Source: Mycobacterium sp. GA-1285
GTDB taxonomy: Bacteria; Actinomycetota; Actinomycetes; Mycobacteriales; Mycobacteriaceae
Assembly (NCBI RefSeq): GCF_001499905.1
Contig: NZ_LQIS01000001.1
Span: 1 to 64,000, forward strand
Length of the DNA: 64,000 nucleotides
Direction of reading: 5' to 3'
Under the pieces are notes generated by a model, which had not been told where the DNA came from, did no database searches, and saw only the letters and a list, made by a program, of their open reading frames with translations. This document shows, one piece after another, positions 16,912 through 25,979 of this stretch; position 1 is the stretch's first letter, and every line of letters starts with the position of its first letter. Both the position numbers and the translations under genes were made by a program.

Positions 16912-18018
16912 TTGTTCACTGGACGTATCGCGCGCTTCGACGCGCCCGGGGAGCCGTTCGAGATCGAAACCGTGAACTTGGCCGAAGTCGGTCCCGGCGA
17001 GATCCTGATCAAGGTCACCAGGACGAACATCTGCGGGTCGGACCTGCACGCATGGCACGGCACCTTCGCCACCCGCGGCCTGGGAGGACAACTTCCGACG
17101 GTGCTCGGTCACGAAATGGTCGGCGCAATTTCCGAACTCGGTGACGGCGTCACCGCGGACTCCAACGGCGCGCCACTGGCGAAGGGCAGCCGGGTGGTGT
17201 TCCCCTACTTCTTCTCCTGCCACCGGTGCCGAAACTGCCTGGCGGGCAGGCGCAATGCTTGCCTGAACCTGACGATGGCCATGCTCGGACGCGCCGACGC
17301 GCCGCCCTATTTCGTCGGCGGCTACGCCGACTACTTTCTGCTGCCCGCCGGGGCGGTCGTGTACACCGTGCCAGACCGGGTCAGCGACGACATCGCCTCG
17401 GGCGCCAACTGCGCACTGTCACAGGTGATGTACGGCCTCGAGCGCGTCGACCAGCAACTCGGCGAGACCGTCGTGGTGCAGGGCGCCGGTGCGCTGGGAC
17501 TGTACGCGATCGCGGTGGCCAAGGCCCGGGGTGCTGGCCGGGTCATCGCCGTCGACGGTGTGCCCGAACGGCTCGAGCTGGCAACCGCGTTCGGCGCCGA
17601 CGCGGTGATCGACATCAACACGGCCGCCACGGTGAAGGACCGCGCGAAGATCGTCCGTGACCTGACCGACGGCCACGGCGCCGACGTGGTGGTCGAGGTG
17701 GTCGGGCACCCGTCCGCCATCGACGAGGGCCTCAAGATGCTGGGCCAGTTCGGCCGCTACGTCGAGATCGGCAACATCAACATCGGCAAGACATTCGAAT
17801 TCGACCCGTCACGCTTCGTCTTCGCCAACAAGACGATGGTCGGGGTCTCGTTGTACGGACCGCCGGTCCTCTCTCGGGCGCTGACCTTCCTCGAACAGCA
17901 CCAGGACACCCTTCCCCTGCACCGGCTCACGTCGGCGCAGTATCCGCTCGACGACATCAACGAGGCATTCGCCGCCGCCGAGCACAAGCGCGACGTCCGC
18001 GCCAGCATCGTTCCCTGA
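16912..18018 (+). CDS. Zinc-dependent alcohol dehydrogenase (MDR, both zinc sites)
   Basis: 368 residues. It has the catalytic zinc motif NICGSDLH (near residue 40), GHE, and the structural-zinc lobe CHRCRNCLAGRRNAC near residue 104. The cofactor-binding GAGALGLYA lies near residue 195. A rare TTG start at 16912 is supported by GAAGGGA about 10 bases upstream and by the fit of the N-terminus MFTGRIARFD to the family. It comes 19 bases after the CoA ligase and 16 before the aldehyde dehydrogenase. The alcohol to aldehyde to acid to CoA order of these genes is coherent. Confidence 0.88.
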   Translation: MFTGRIARFDAPGEPFEIETVNLAEVGPGEILIKVTRTNICGSDLHAWHGTFATRGLGGQLPTVLGHEMVGAISELGDGVTADSNGAPLAKGSRVVFPYFFSCHRCRNCLAGRRNACLNLTMAMLGRADAPPYFVGGYADYFLLPAGAVVYTVPDRVSDDIASGANCALSQVMYGLERVDQQLGETVVVQGAGALGLYAIAVAKARGAGRVIAVDGVPERLELATAFGADAVIDINTAATVKDRAKIVRDLTDGHGADVVVEVVGHPSAIDEGLKMLGQFGRYVEIGNINIGKTFEFDPSRFVFANKTMVGVSLYGPPVLSRALTFLEQHQDTLPLHRLTSAQYPLDDINEAFAAAEHKRDVRASIVP

Positions 18019-18034
18019 TCCTCCGAGGAGATCC

Positions 18035-19453
18035 ATGCACGACTACACCCGCAAGACTCTGTTCATCGACGGCCAGTGGGTGGCGCCGTCGGCGGGCGAC
18101 GTGATCGACGTCGTCAACCCCGCCACCGAGAAGGTGATCGGCTGTGTGCCCAGCGGAACCGTCGCCGACGTGGACGCGGCGGTGGCCGCCGCCCGCCGCG
18201 CCTTCGATCCGCTGATCACCCGCGCCGAGCGACGTGACCGGCTGACCCGGGTGATCGCCGCGATGGAGAAGCGGCTGCCCGACATCGCCGAGACCATCAG
18301 CCGGGAGATGGGCGCTCCGCTGCGGGTGGCGCAGGGCGTTCAGACCAAGGTCCCACTGGCGGTGGCCCGCGGTTTCGCCGACGTCCTCGGGTCCTTCGAC
18401 TTCGAAGAGCGCGTGGGCAACTCGTTGGTGCTGCGCGAACCATACGGTGTCGTCGGCGCCATCACCCCGTGGAACTACCCGCTCTATCAGGTGGTGGCCA
18501 AGGTGCTGCCCGCGATCGCCGCGGGCTGCACCGTCGTCCTCAAGCCGAGCAACGAGGCGCCGCTGTCGGTGTTCGAGTTCATCGAAGCGGTTGAGGAGGC
18601 CGGCCTTCCCGACGGTGTGGTGAACCTGGTGTCTGGCCGCGGATCCGTGGTGGGTGAGCGCATCGCGTCGCACCCCGACGTCGACGTGGTGTCGTTCACC
18701 GGGTCGACCGCCGTGGGCCGCCGGGTCGCCGAGCTCGCCGTCGGATCGGTCAAGAAGGTCGCCCTCGAACTCGGCGGCAAGTCCGCCAACGTCATCCTCG
18801 ACGGCGGCGACCTGACCACCGCGGTGAAGGTCGGCGTGGGCAACGCGTTCCTCAACGGCGGGCAGACCTGCATGGCGTGGACCCGGATGCTGGTGCCGCA
18901 GTCGCGCTACGACGAGGCCCTCGAATTGATCGGGACCGCCGCCGCAAAGTACAACGTCGGTGACCCGTCCGACCCCGGCACCCGGATCGGCCCCCTGGCC
19001 TCGGCCGCGCAGTTCGAGTCCGTGCGCGGGTTCATCGACCGCGCACGCCGCGACGGCGCCCGCCTGCTCACCGGCGGATCCGAATCGGTCCGCGACACCG
19101 GCTACTACGTCGCCCCGACCGTGTTCGCCGACGTCGGCCCCGACTCCGAGCTGGGCCAGGAGGAGGTGTTCGGGCCGGTGCTCGCGGTGATTCCGTTCCG
19201 GGACACCGACGACGCCCTACGCATCGCCAATGGCACGCCCTACGGGCTCGCGGGCGCGGTGTGGGGTCCCGACCTGGACACCGCCATTTCCTTCGCGCGG
19301 CGCGTGCAGACCGGACAGCTCGACGTCAACGGCGGCGTGTACAACCCGGTCGCGCCGTTCGGCGGATACAAGAAATCCGGTGTCGGCCGGGAGTTGGGCC
19401 GCGCGGGGTTCGAGGAATTCCTGCAGACCAAGTCCCTACAGTTGCCGTCATGA
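18035..19453 (+). CDS. NAD(P)-dependent aldehyde dehydrogenase
   Basis: 472 residues. Diagnostic motifs are TPWNYP (near 145), FTGSTAVG, the general base Glu in LELGGKS, and the catalytic Cys in NGGQTCMAW. A C-terminal PFGGYKKSGVGRE segment follows. A good ribosome site, GAGGAG, precedes the ATG at 18035. The enzyme oxidises an aldehyde to an acid and probably follows the alcohol dehydrogenase just upstream. Its stop overlaps the crotonase ATG (ATGA). Confidence 0.93.
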   Translation: MHDYTRKTLFIDGQWVAPSAGDVIDVVNPATEKVIGCVPSGTVADVDAAVAAARRAFDPLITRAERRDRLTRVIAAMEKRLPDIAETISREMGAPLRVAQGVQTKVPLAVARGFADVLGSFDFEERVGNSLVLREPYGVVGAITPWNYPLYQVVAKVLPAIAAGCTVVLKPSNEAPLSVFEFIEAVEEAGLPDGVVNLVSGRGSVVGERIASHPDVDVVSFTGSTAVGRRVAELAVGSVKKVALELGGKSANVILDGGDLTTAVKVGVGNAFLNGGQTCMAWTRMLVPQSRYDEALELIGTAAAKYNVGDPSDPGTRIGPLASAAQFESVRGFIDRARRDGARLLTGGSESVRDTGYYVAPTVFADVGPDSELGQEEVFGPVLAVIPFRDTDDALRIANGTPYGLAGAVWGPDLDTAISFARRVQTGQLDVNGGVYNPVAPFGGYKKSGVGRELGRAGFEEFLQTKSLQLPS

Positions 19454-20229
19454 GCACACCGCTGAACATCGCCGCTCACGGTGCGACACAGACGTGGACC
19501 ATCGACCTGCCCGACGTCGGCAACGCGATCACCGACAAGGGCTTCATCTCGGCGTTCGAGGCCGCGGTCGAGGTCGCCAACGCGGACCTCGACGTGCGCG
19601 CGGTGATCCTGACCGGCGCGGGCAAGATCTTCTCCGCGGGCGGCAATGTCAAGGAGATGGCCGACCGCACCGGAATGTTCGGCCTCGACGCCCTCGACCA
19701 GCGGCGTGCCTACGGCGACGGGATCCAGCGCATCCCGCGCGCACTCGGGCGCCTGGAGGTCCCGCTGATCGCCGCGGTCAACGGACCCGCGGTGGGAGCG
19801 GGCTGCGACCTCGCCATGATGTGCGACATCCGCGTGGCTTCCGAACGGGCGTCGTTCGCCGAGAGCTTCGTACAGATCGGCATCATCCCGGGCGACGGCG
19901 GCACCTGGTTCCTGCCGAGGGCGATCGGCTACGAGCGCGCCGCCGAGATGACGTTCACCGGCGACCGTGTCGATGCGGCCACTGCCCTGGAGTGGGGCAT
20001 GGTCAGCCGCGTCGTGCCGCACGACGACCTGCTTACGGAGGCGCTCGCGTTGGCCGAGCGGATCACCAAGAACCCCGCTCACGCGCTGCGGATGGCCAAA
20101 CGTCTGCTGCAGGAGTCGCGGGCCGGTTCGCTGGACTCCACGCTGGCCATGGCCGCGGCCATGCAGCCGCTGGCCCACCGCGACCGGGAGCATGAACAGC
20201 GCATCAGCCGATGGCGGACCGCCCCGTGA
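19450..20229 (+). CDS. Enoyl-CoA hydratase/isomerase (crotonase family)
   Basis: 259 residues. The oxyanion-hole segments are SAGGNVKEM (near 65) and NGPAVGAGCDLAMMCD (near 115). One catalytic acid is kept in FAESFVQIGIIPGDGG. The second Glu usual in hydratases is Gly or Asp here (IPGDGG), so isomerase or retro-Claisen/hydrolase activity is also possible. Starts at the ATGA overlap with the aldehyde dehydrogenase and ends overlapping the acyl-CoA dehydrogenase gene. Confidence 0.88.
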   Translation: MSTPLNIAAHGATQTWTIDLPDVGNAITDKGFISAFEAAVEVANADLDVRAVILTGAGKIFSAGGNVKEMADRTGMFGLDALDQRRAYGDGIQRIPRALGRLEVPLIAAVNGPAVGAGCDLAMMCDIRVASERASFAESFVQIGIIPGDGGTWFLPRAIGYERAAEMTFTGDRVDAATALEWGMVSRVVPHDDLLTEALALAERITKNPAHALRMAKRLLQESRAGSLDSTLAMAAAMQPLAHRDREHEQRISRWRTAP

Positions 20230-21371
20230 CGCTCCCCCGCCTGGTGCCCCCAGCTGCCGTCGACGCCGCTGCGACCGCGGCCCTGCGGGCCGAGGTCCGC
20301 GCGTTCATCGCCGAGCAACGTGCCGCGGGCGCCTTCACCCCGTCGGTCGACGCGTGGCTGACGGGATGGGACGAGGACTTCACCAAAGCGCTTGCCGCAC
20401 AGGGCTATCTCGGAATGACCGTGCCGGTCGAGTACGGCGGACACGGACGCTCCTTCGTCGAACGGTTCGCGGTGACCGAGGAGCTGCTCGCCGCGGGCGT
20501 ACCGGTCGCGGCCCATTGGATCGCCGACCGGCAGATTGTGCCCTCGTTGCTCAAGTACGGCACGGAACTGCAGAAAAGGGAGTTCCTTCCGCGGATAGTG
20601 CGCGGCGAGTGCTTCTTCGGGATCGGCATGAGCGAGCCCGATTCCGGTTCGGATCTGGCGAGCGTACGCACCAAGGCGGTTCAGGTGGACGGCGGTTGGT
20701 CGCTGTCCGGGACCAAGGTGTGGACGTCGGGGGCGCACAACGCGCATGCGTTCATCGCGCTGGCCCGCACGGCGCCCGTCGATCCGGACAACCGCCACGC
20801 GGGGTTGAGTCAGTTCATCGTCGACTTGCGCGGACCGGGCGTCGACATCCGACCGGTTGTCTCGATGAACGGCGCACACCACTTCAACGAGGTGATCCTC
20901 GACGGTGCCTTCGTGCCCGACGACATGGTGTTCGGCGAGATCGGCGCGGGCTGGCGTCAGGTCACCTCGGAGTTGGCCTTCGAGCGCAGCGGGCCCGAGC
21001 GGTTCCTGTCGACGTTCGTGTTATTGAGGGCGTGTGGCGAAAGGATGGCCGCACAGCAGCTTTCGCGGGACGCCAGGCTCGGCCACCTGGTCGCCAGAAC
21101 CGCCGGACTGCACCAGATGTCGACCGCCGTCGCCGGAGCACTGGAGCGACGTGAGCCCGCCGATGTGCCCGCCGCGGTGGTCAAGGTTCTCGGCACCACC
21201 ACCGAAGGTGATATCGCCGACTTCGCCGACACGCTGGCCGATACGACCACAAATCCCGAACTGGCCGAGCTGGTCTCGAAAGCCGTGGATCAGCGCCCCG
21301 GCTTCACGCTGCGCGGCGGGACCAACGAGGTGTTGCGCGGCGTGATCGCACGAGGGTTGGGGCTGCGATGA
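20226..21371 (+). CDS. Acyl-CoA dehydrogenase, larger partner of a pair
   Basis: About 381 residues from the GTG at 20226, which overlaps the preceding stop (GTGA); an ATG at 20211 is also open. Family motifs are GIGMSEPDSGSDLASVRT in the middle and TNEVLRGVIARGLGLR at the C-terminus. It is followed with ATGA overlap by a second, shorter acyl-CoA dehydrogenase. In actinobacterial steroid catabolism such pairs (FadE28/FadE29 = ChsE1/ChsE2) form alpha2beta2 heterotetramers acting on steroid side-chain CoA esters. The same arrangement here suggests a bulky polycyclic acyl-CoA substrate. Confidence 0.88.
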   Translation: MTLPRLVPPAAVDAAATAALRAEVRAFIAEQRAAGAFTPSVDAWLTGWDEDFTKALAAQGYLGMTVPVEYGGHGRSFVERFAVTEELLAAGVPVAAHWIADRQIVPSLLKYGTELQKREFLPRIVRGECFFGIGMSEPDSGSDLASVRTKAVQVDGGWSLSGTKVWTSGAHNAHAFIALARTAPVDPDNRHAGLSQFIVDLRGPGVDIRPVVSMNGAHHFNEVILDGAFVPDDMVFGEIGAGWRQVTSELAFERSGPERFLSTFVLLRACGERMAAQQLSRDARLGHLVARTAGLHQMSTAVAGALERREPADVPAAVVKVLGTTTEGDIADFADTLADTTTNPELAELVSKAVDQRPGFTLRGGTNEVLRGVIARGLGLR

Positions 21372-22378
21372 CCGTCGATCCGGCGCTCGTCGAGATGATG
21401 GACGCGGTCTTCTCCGAGTACCGCGACGCGCATCCGCCTGCGAAGGCAGTCGCACGGGACGCCGAATTGTGGCGGCGCCTCGATGAGCTGGGCCTGGTCC
21501 GGCTGACCGGCGCCGAGGAGTCGGGCGGCAGTGGTGCGGGCTGGTTCGAGGCCGCCGAACTGTTGGCGGCCGCGGCGCGCAACGCGGTGCGAATACCGTT
21601 GGCAGAACACGATCTCCTGGCCTGCTGGCTGCTCGACGCGAACGGGATGGGAACCGACGACGCCGTGCGCACGGTGTGCCTGCTCGACGGAAACGGAGCT
21701 GCGCGCGGTGTGCCCTGGGCCACGGGCAGCGACCGGGTGGTCGTCGTGTGGCGCGACAGTGACGGCCACCGCGTCGCCGACGTCGACGCCGGGGCATTGG
21801 CGATCACGCCCGGCAGCAACCTTATCGGCGAACCGCGTGACTACGTCGAGGCCGACGTCGCCGCGCTCGGCAGCGTCCCGGTGAACGCGGGCCTGGTGGC
21901 CGAGTTGTGGCTGAGATCGGCGCTCGTGCGGGCTCTCCAGGTGTGTGCGGCGCTCGACACGATCGTCGCGTCGTCGGTCGACCACGCCGCGTCGCGCGTC
22001 CAGTTCGGTCGGCCCCTGTCCCGGTTCCAGGCCGTCCAGCACCTGATCGCCGACCTGGCCGCGGAAGCGGCGCTGGCGCGGGCGGCGACCGAAGCCGCGC
22101 TGACGACGGCCGTCACGACCGGCTGGTCGACGGGCAACCTGCACTTCCGCATCGCGGCGGCACGCTCGTGCGTCGGCCATGCCGCCTCGGTCGTGGTGCG
22201 CAACGCCCATCAGGTCCACGGCGCGATCGGCACCACCTACGAACACCGGTTGCACGAGTTCACCCGCGCCGCGCTCGCGTGGCGCTCTGAATTCGGAACG
22301 GTGCGCTACTGGGACGAGAAGGTCACCGACGCGGCCCTGGCCGCCGGAGCCGACGTGTGGAGCCTGATCGCCGACTGA
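21368..22378 (+). CDS. Acyl-CoA dehydrogenase, shorter partner of a pair
   Basis: 336 residues, shorter than the usual 380 or so, with a reduced middle domain. The FAD/tetramer segment QFGRPLSRFQAVQH lies near residue 220. HQVHGAIGTTYEHRLHEFTR follows near 280 and is typical of the FadE29-like partner. Starts at the ATGA overlap with the larger subunit. The pair probably shares FAD sites across subunits, with the catalytic Glu in only one of them. Which carries it is not certain from the sequence alone. Confidence 0.86.
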   Translation: MTVDPALVEMMDAVFSEYRDAHPPAKAVARDAELWRRLDELGLVRLTGAEESGGSGAGWFEAAELLAAAARNAVRIPLAEHDLLACWLLDANGMGTDDAVRTVCLLDGNGAARGVPWATGSDRVVVVWRDSDGHRVADVDAGALAITPGSNLIGEPRDYVEADVAALGSVPVNAGLVAELWLRSALVRALQVCAALDTIVASSVDHAASRVQFGRPLSRFQAVQHLIADLAAEAALARAATEAALTTAVTTGWSTGNLHFRIAAARSCVGHAASVVVRNAHQVHGAIGTTYEHRLHEFTRAALAWRSEFGTVRYWDEKVTDAALAAGADVWSLIAD

Positions 22379-22456
22379 TCCGGGCTCATGCCGCGGTGTT
22401 CCACTGACCGGGCACCGTCGCGCCACGCCCCGGGCGGCGACGGTTGACTCGCTGCC

Positions 22457-22948
22457 ATGAGCAACGAGATCACGCTGTCCGAGGTCCAGGAGTTCATCGC
22501 CGCCTTCTGGTACCACTACGACCAGGGCCATTTCGCCGAACTGGGGGCCCGACTCGGTGACGAGATGGAATACCTGAGCCGATCCGATTCCGGCAACTGC
22601 CCCTTCGAGCATCTCCTGGCCGCCGAGTTGCACGGCAAAGACGAGACCTTGGCCTGGCTGACCCAGCACCGCAACGAGAATCCCTACCCGTTGCGTCACC
22701 ATGTGACCAACATCTTCCGCACCGGCGTCGACGGAGACGTCACCACCGCCCGCTTCTACCTGTACGTCAACCAGGTGACCAACAACGTCCCGTTCGACGT
22801 CTCCAGCGGAGTGGTCGACGTCGGCATCCGCCGTTCGGAGAGCGGCTTGGTCTTCACGTCGATGACAGTGATCCTCGATGCCGAGGACTCCATTCCGTTC
22901 GCCGAGCACGCCGCTGATCGTGCGGCGACGGCCTCGACAGGTTCGTAG
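22457..22948 (+). CDS. SnoaL-like/NTF2-fold protein
   Basis: 163 residues with the NTF2-like pattern: helical start (EVQEFIAAFWYHYDQGHFAE), ELHGKDETLAWLTQH, the RHHVTNIFRTG strand near residue 78 and a C-terminal beta-sheet. This family includes SnoaL-type cyclases, steroid isomerases and the small subunits of ring-hydroxylating dioxygenases. No oxygenase large subunit lies beside it. A role as isomerase, hydratase or cyclase is possible; no catalytic residues can be assigned with confidence. It is followed after 3 bases by the SDR. Confidence 0.72.
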   Translation: MSNEITLSEVQEFIAAFWYHYDQGHFAELGARLGDEMEYLSRSDSGNCPFEHLLAAELHGKDETLAWLTQHRNENPYPLRHHVTNIFRTGVDGDVTTARFYLYVNQVTNNVPFDVSSGVVDVGIRRSESGLVFTSMTVILDAEDSIPFAEHAADRAATASTGS

Positions 22949-22951
22949 CGG

Positions 22952-23803
22952 GTGGACGCACGCACGGCCTTCGGCGGTGGCGTCGCCGTCATCACCGGCG
23001 CCGGCAGCGGGATAGGCGCGGGCCTGGCACGCCACGCGACCACATTGGGCATGACGGTCGTGCTGGTCGACATCAACGCCTCCGCAATCGCGTCGCTGCG
23101 CAGTGAGCTTGCCGGCTCGGTGGACCTGGTGTGCGATGTCCGCGATCCCGAAGCGCTCGAAGGAGTTGCCGCACAGGTGTACTCGGAGATCGGTCCGGTA
23201 CGCCTGTTGGTCAACAACGCCGGTGTCGAACAGTTCGGTTACCTGTGGGACACCCCCGTCGCCAACTGGGATCGACTGGTGGACATCAACCTCAGCGGCG
23301 TCTTCTACGGGGTCCGAGCGTTCCTTCCGCGCATGATCGCCGCCGACGCTCCGTCGTGGGTATGGAACCTGTCGTCGATCGGCGGGGTCGCGGCCGTGCC
23401 GTTGCAGGCGCCCTACATCATGAGCAAGCACGCGGTGCTGGCGCTGACGGAATGCCTGCGGCTCGAGGTGGAGCTGGCCGGGCACGCCGACCGGATCCAC
23501 GTGCAGGCGGTGCTGCCGGGCGCCGTCAAGTCCAACATCTTCGAGGCGGCCGGTGGAGTCAAGGACGGCGACGTCGGGGCCGCCGAATCGCAGCGCGCCG
23601 CGATGCTCGACATCAAGGCCGAGGCGATGGATCCGGTCGAGGCCGCACGGGTGGTGTTCGAACAAGCCGCCTCGGGTGATTTCTACTTGCTCACCCAACC
23701 CGAGTACGTCGGCAACGCGATGTCCGAGCGGGCCGAAATTCTAGCCTCTCGCAGGGCGCCGGTTCTGCGCGCGAAGCGACGATTCGCCCCCTCCCACCAA
23801 TGA
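22952..23803 (+). CDS. Short-chain dehydrogenase/reductase (SDR)
   Basis: 283 residues. GAGSGIG (near residue 16) binds NAD(P), NNAG is near 89, catalytic Ser lies in LSSIGG and the Tyr-x3-Lys in YIMSK. GTG start 3 bases after the SnoaL-like stop; the stop overlaps the following esterase ATG (ATGA). Probably oxidises a hydroxyl on the ring or side-chain intermediate. The substrate is unknown. Confidence 0.88.
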   Translation: MDARTAFGGGVAVITGAGSGIGAGLARHATTLGMTVVLVDINASAIASLRSELAGSVDLVCDVRDPEALEGVAAQVYSEIGPVRLLVNNAGVEQFGYLWDTPVANWDRLVDINLSGVFYGVRAFLPRMIAADAPSWVWNLSSIGGVAAVPLQAPYIMSKHAVLALTECLRLEVELAGHADRIHVQAVLPGAVKSNIFEAAGGVKDGDVGAAESQRAAMLDIKAEAMDPVEAARVVFEQAASGDFYLLTQPEYVGNAMSERAEILASRRAPVLRAKRRFAPSHQ

Positions 23804-24744
23804 CCACATCGGAAAACGCTGTCCCGCAACTGGATCCCGACGCGGCGGCACGAGTCACTCAATTCGGCGGCCTGCCACCGATGCGGGTGCGCGGGCTCGA
23901 GGCGGTACGTGGTGCCTTGGAGTCCGCGCCACTACCCGAGATGCCGGCGATGGCCGATGTGGAGGACCGGAAAATCGAGGGGCCTTCCGGGGAGATTCCG
24001 CTCCGCATCTACCGGCCGTCGGCCGACAGCGACGCGCCGGCGGTCGTCTACTTCCACGGTGGCGGAATGGTTTTGGGCTCGAACCACTCGTTCGAGCCGT
24101 TGGCGCGCAACCTCGCTCACCACTCACACGCCACGGTCGTGTCCGTCGACTACCACCTGGCCCCCGAAGCGCCGGCCCCGGCCCAGTTCGACGACGCTTA
24201 CGCCGCGACCTGTTGGGTGGCCGCACATGCCCACGACCTCCGCATCGACCGCGCCCGGGTGGCGGTGGCGGGCGACAGCGCCGGAGGCACCCTGGCCGCC
24301 GGTGTAGCGTTGGCCTCCCGCGATCGCGGCGGCCCCACCCTGTTCGCCCAGATCCTGATGTATCCGGGCGTCGACAACGACCTCGACGTCCCGTCGATTC
24401 GGGCGATGCCCGAGGCTCCGATGCTCAACCTCGTCGACATCGAATACATGCACGAGCTGGCCGACGGCCCGGAGCACCCGTACGTGATTCCCGCACGCGC
24501 ACAAGATCTGTCGGGCCTGCCGCAGGCCGTCGTCGTGACGGCCGAAGCCGATCCCATCCGGGACTGGGGTGAGCGTTACGCGGAACGGTTGCGCGACGCG
24601 GGAGTACAGACGACGGTGACCCGGTACCCCGGCATCTACCACGGGTTTCTGATGCGTTCGGATGCGACGGCCCGCGGGCGCCTGGCGGTGGCGGAAATCG
24701 GCGCTCTGCTACGCGCGAAGTTCGCCAACCCGCTGCCGTTCTGA
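23800..24744 (+). CDS. Alpha/beta hydrolase, HSL-family esterase
   Basis: 314 residues. Motifs are HGGGM (near residue 87, with Met in place of the usual Phe), GDSAGGT near 162 and His in YHGFLMR near the C-terminus. It is a paralogue of the esterase at 9155. ATGA coupling to the SDR places it in the same transcript. Two esterases and three BVMOs in one window suggest repeated ester or lactone formation and hydrolysis, which is inference. Confidence 0.87.
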   Translation: MTTSENAVPQLDPDAAARVTQFGGLPPMRVRGLEAVRGALESAPLPEMPAMADVEDRKIEGPSGEIPLRIYRPSADSDAPAVVYFHGGGMVLGSNHSFEPLARNLAHHSHATVVSVDYHLAPEAPAPAQFDDAYAATCWVAAHAHDLRIDRARVAVAGDSAGGTLAAGVALASRDRGGPTLFAQILMYPGVDNDLDVPSIRAMPEAPMLNLVDIEYMHELADGPEHPYVIPARAQDLSGLPQAVVVTAEADPIRDWGERYAERLRDAGVQTTVTRYPGIYHGFLMRSDATARGRLAVAEIGALLRAKFANPLPF

Positions 24745-24824
24745 CGCTGCATGCAAACAGACGTCCCGATGACCGGACAGCCGCGCAGTCACATGCTTGG
24801 CCCGGCATCAGAATTGGGTGCGAC

Positions 24825-24839
24825 CGGCATGAGATGCCG
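24825..24839. promoter_or_regulatory. Perfect inverted repeat upstream of the unknown gene at 24861
   Basis: CGGCAT at 24825-24830 and ATGCCG at 24834-24839 are separated by GAG. They lie 21 bases before the start and just ahead of the strong ribosome site. This could be an operator or a small 5' hairpin. Confidence 0.35.
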
Positions 24840-24860
24840 ACATCGAGAGTAGGAGAGAGC

Positions 24861-25937
24861 ATGCTCACCCAAGAGCAGCGGACGGAGTTGTCCGATATCC
24901 TGCGGCCCGCCTCACCGCCCCGCGAGATCGACGACGTCTATACCGACGACCAGCGGGGTCGCCTCTTCGACATCGTGCGGTCACAAGGGCCATGGAGGCT
25001 GATCATCGCCCAGCATTTCGCCTCCGCCGAGGAACTGATGGCCACCATGAGCGGAATGTTCCCCGAGGGCTTCACGCCCTCGCTGGACCTGTTCCTCACC
25101 GCGACGTTCCGTGGGTACCTGGCCAACTACGGCACGGTGCTCTATCCCGAGTTGCACGACTGCTTCTACAACCAGCGCTTCGTCGAGTACGCCAAGAGTT
25201 ACTGGAACGCCGAGTACGCCAAGCCCGAGATGATGCTGTTCAACATCAACGGGCCCTGCGCCAACCGCGATCCCGGCCACCTGGACTCCCCCAGCTTCCG
25301 CGGCGTGCGCCACGAGAACGCTCCCACCTGGCTGACCAGCGTGATGGGCAAGTCCGGGCTGTTCCGCGACTACCTCGTCAAGATGGCTCAGGTCATCACG
25401 TGGTTCTCACTCGATCAGGGCAGCGGCTTCACCTACTGGCCCGACGGACCCCTCAAGCCGCCGAAACGCCTCCTGCCGCCGGTCTACAACCGCGGCGTGC
25501 TCGTGCAGAACGAGATGATGGTGCACCGCGGCGAGGCCAACGGACCGCTCGATCAACAGACCCCGGCCGGGCTGGCGTTCGACACGGTGTTCACCGGAGA
25601 TCCGTCGGACCGCGACTTCTGGTTGCTCAAGAACGGCGACGACGTGATCGCCCGCCACCACACCGACGAACTGCGATTCCTGGTCCACTGGTCGGCGGAG
25701 GTGTTCACCGACTTCGACGAGCTCAAGAAAAACATGGACGGCAGCGACGATCTGACCATCGACAAGGCGATCGACATGCTCGTCGACGACGTGCACGCCA
25801 AGGGCATCAAGCTCGACGTGCCGAGCGAGCCTCTGCACGACCCGGAATTCATCGCGGCTCTGAACGCCGTCTACGACCTCGGCGGGCCGGCGGAGTACCC
25901 GAAGGAAGCTCCCCTCTCGGCCTTTCAGCTGACGTGA
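24861..25937 (+). CDS. Protein of unknown function with a possible Fe(II)/2-oxoglutarate-type motif
   Basis: 358 residues, soluble, no signal peptide. I do not recognise the family. GHLDSPSFRG near residue 143 gives H-x-D, and MMVHRGEANGP near residue 222 gives a distal His followed by Gly/Asn. This order resembles the facial triad of PhyH-like 2-oxoglutarate dioxygenases, but the assignment is a guess. The ATG at 24861 follows a strong site AGGAGAGAG at 24851-24859. It is preceded by 116 non-coding bases, so it has its own promoter. Acidic C-terminal half (NMDGSDDLTIDKAIDMLVDD). Its place between the esterase and kshA suggests a catabolic role. Confidence 0.75.
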   Translation: MLTQEQRTELSDILRPASPPREIDDVYTDDQRGRLFDIVRSQGPWRLIIAQHFASAEELMATMSGMFPEGFTPSLDLFLTATFRGYLANYGTVLYPELHDCFYNQRFVEYAKSYWNAEYAKPEMMLFNINGPCANRDPGHLDSPSFRGVRHENAPTWLTSVMGKSGLFRDYLVKMAQVITWFSLDQGSGFTYWPDGPLKPPKRLLPPVYNRGVLVQNEMMVHRGEANGPLDQQTPAGLAFDTVFTGDPSDRDFWLLKNGDDVIARHHTDELRFLVHWSAEVFTDFDELKKNMDGSDDLTIDKAIDMLVDDVHAKGIKLDVPSEPLHDPEFIAALNAVYDLGGPAEYPKEAPLSAFQLT

Positions 25938-25941
25938 CCGC

Positions 25942-25979
25942 GATTTCGGTGCGCTAGCAGTCGCGAGCGCACCGAGATC
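25942..25979. terminator. Bidirectional hairpin between convergent genes
   Basis: Arms 25942-25955 and 25966-25979 are complementary at 13 of 14 positions with a 10-base loop. They span the 40 bases between the stop at 25937 and the convergent stop at 25978, even covering the latter. Confidence 0.6.

Noticed and set aside
21290..23698. 802-codon open frame on the minus strand
   Set aside because: It lies antisense to the acyl-CoA dehydrogenase, SnoaL-like and SDR genes, has no recognisable domain and reflects high GC third positions.
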